From Gilvimarinus xylanilyticus (GTDB lineage Bacteria > Pseudomonadota > Gammaproteobacteria > Pseudomonadales > Cellvibrionaceae), in contig NZ_JAMFTH010000002.1 of the NCBI RefSeq assembly GCF_024195295.1, positions 124,001 to 188,000 of the forward strand: DNA of 64,000 nucleotides, read 5' to 3'. The translations under genes were made by a program, and so were the position numbers. This document shows positions 63,393 to 64,000 of the stretch, piece after piece; the stretch's first letter is position 1; each line of letters opens with the position of its first letter. The notes beneath the pieces were generated by a model. That model was not told the origin of the DNA, ran no database searches, and saw only the letters and a list, made by a program, of their open reading frames with translations.

Positions 63393-64000
63393 CTACCACC
63401 AAAAATTAACCAGTGTGTTGACATCATCCAAGGATTCCACGTTGTGCCACCAGTTTTTAGGAATATACAGCGCGTCTCCCGGCGTCAGGGTATAGGTAAG
63501 GGCCTGTGCCTGGGCAGTGGCGTACCGAGGGTATGTTTGTAGATCGGGCTGAGCAACATCCACCCGGCTAACAGGTCGGCCCGCCGGAGTTTGCGGCAAC
63601 TGGGCGATATACAAATTGGGCTCTTGCTCGGGCGCGAACAAGGTAAAACGGCGGCGCCCGGACACCACACAAGCGACATTATCATTTTTGTCGTTATGAG
63701 TTGGCACAACTACGCGGTTCCCCAGCCATATATTGGAAACGGCAGACTCGGGAATGCCCGATAACCGGCAATATTTTTCTAAGCCCGGAAGATAGTCAGC
63801 GATTGAGTTGGCCCCCAGATAAAAGGTCGGGCTTTTGGAATTATTCTGCTGAGATGCTAGATATTCCAGAGCGTCCGTCAAATAGCCGTTCATGCGGGTA
63901 AAGTTAAAAGCTTTAAAGTCGCGCCGGTAGAAGATACGGCCACGCTCTTCGGGCCGGGCAATCATGGCTTGGAATACAGCCCTTTGATCAAAGCCACGCA
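63393..64000 (-). CDS. Cupin_8/JmjC-like protein (partial, cut at window edge)
   Basis: About 202 residues of the C-terminal part are visible, and the frame stays open to the edge (RGFDQRAVFQ precedes the first internal ATG at 63965). The cupin_8 features are IWLGNRVVVPTHNDKNDNVACVVSGRRRFTLFAPE and DALYIPKNWWHNVESL. They carry the HxD...H iron-binding ligands of the JmjC-like fold. These proteins are usually 2-oxoglutarate-dependent oxygenases. It probably forms an operon with the halogenase gene 34 bp downstream. The N-terminus is missing. Confidence 0.85.
   Translation of the reverse strand, partial: RGFDQRAVFQAMIARPEERGRIFYRRDFKAFNFTRMNGYLTDALEYLASQQNNSKSPTFYLGANSIADYLPGLEKYCRLSGIPESAVSNIWLGNRVVVPTHNDKNDNVACVVSGRRRFTLFAPEQEPNLYIAQLPQTPAGRPVSRVDVAQPDLQTYPRYATAQAQALTYTLTPGDALYIPKNWWHNVESLDDVNTLVNFWW

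Overview
The window looks like chromosomal DNA of a marine or soil polysaccharide-degrading gammaproteobacterium, most likely from the Cellvibrionales (Cellvibrio, Gilvimarinus, Marinimicrobium and relatives). This placement is inferred from gene content: a mannan-utilization locus built on GH130 and AGE-type epimerases, a FimX-type protein beside a PilZ protein, a Bat/MoxR operon beside a sulfatase, a flavin-dependent halogenase beside a cupin_8 protein, and core genes in gammaproteobacterial order (coaD, rsmD/ftsY-ftsE-ftsX-rpoH). No rRNA, tRNA, CRISPR array or complete insertion sequence was seen.

Layout. 1-5.4 kb: a RIO-like kinase (cut by the edge), a hemerythrin-like protein, glutamate dehydrogenase, two membrane proteins, a 271-bp MITE-like element with perfect 25-bp inverted ends, and a MerR regulator divergent from DUF2938 and DUF2798 membrane proteins over a MerR-type promoter. 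5.4-10 kb: an AT-rich accessory island with a convincing integron attC site, a defence-type reverse transcriptase (RT) whose 3' end is frameshifted at a run of seven A, a zinc-ribbon membrane protein, an 800-bp repeat-rich stretch, and two divergent toxin-antitoxin modules (higBA and vapBC). 10-19.8 kb: ppc with a DnaA-box cluster upstream, the complete EF-P beta-lysylation set (efp, epmA, epmB), a PilZ protein and a fimX homologue.

19.8-29.4 kb: a mannan/galactomannan locus. A lipoprotein GH5 enzyme and a GH27 alpha-galactosidase would act on oligosaccharides, a sodium symporter would import sugars, an AGE epimerase would turn mannobiose into mannosylglucose, GH130 would phosphorolyse it, and a second AGE-family enzyme may interconvert mannose and fructose. 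Three matching 14-bp operators point to control by the LacI regulator in the middle. 29.4-36.6 kb: coaD, rsmD, ftsYEX, rpoH, DUF423, trmB and a CPBP protease. 36.6-45.8 kb: periplasmic binding protein, EEP-family enzyme, SIMPL protein, diguanylate cyclase, the glutathione-dependent formaldehyde pathway (adhC-fghA) with a divergent LysR regulator, and a chemoreceptor.

45.8-56.2 kb: a MoxR-DUF58-DUF4381-BatA-BatB/TPR-BatD operon downstream of an octaheme cytochrome/TPR protein, with a divergent FGly-type sulfatase. The second VWA protein has lost its metal-binding motif. 56.2-64 kb: small membrane, porin-like and lipoprotein genes, a 7TMR-DISM diguanylate cyclase, a membrane-anchored AraC regulator, a flavin-dependent halogenase and a partial cupin_8 protein.

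The most unusual features are the integron-cassette RT with its homopolymer frameshift, the arrays of 7-bp tandem repeats placed directly after stop codons, the MITE that supplies the last codons of a MerR gene, and the BatB-like protein without its MIDAS motif.
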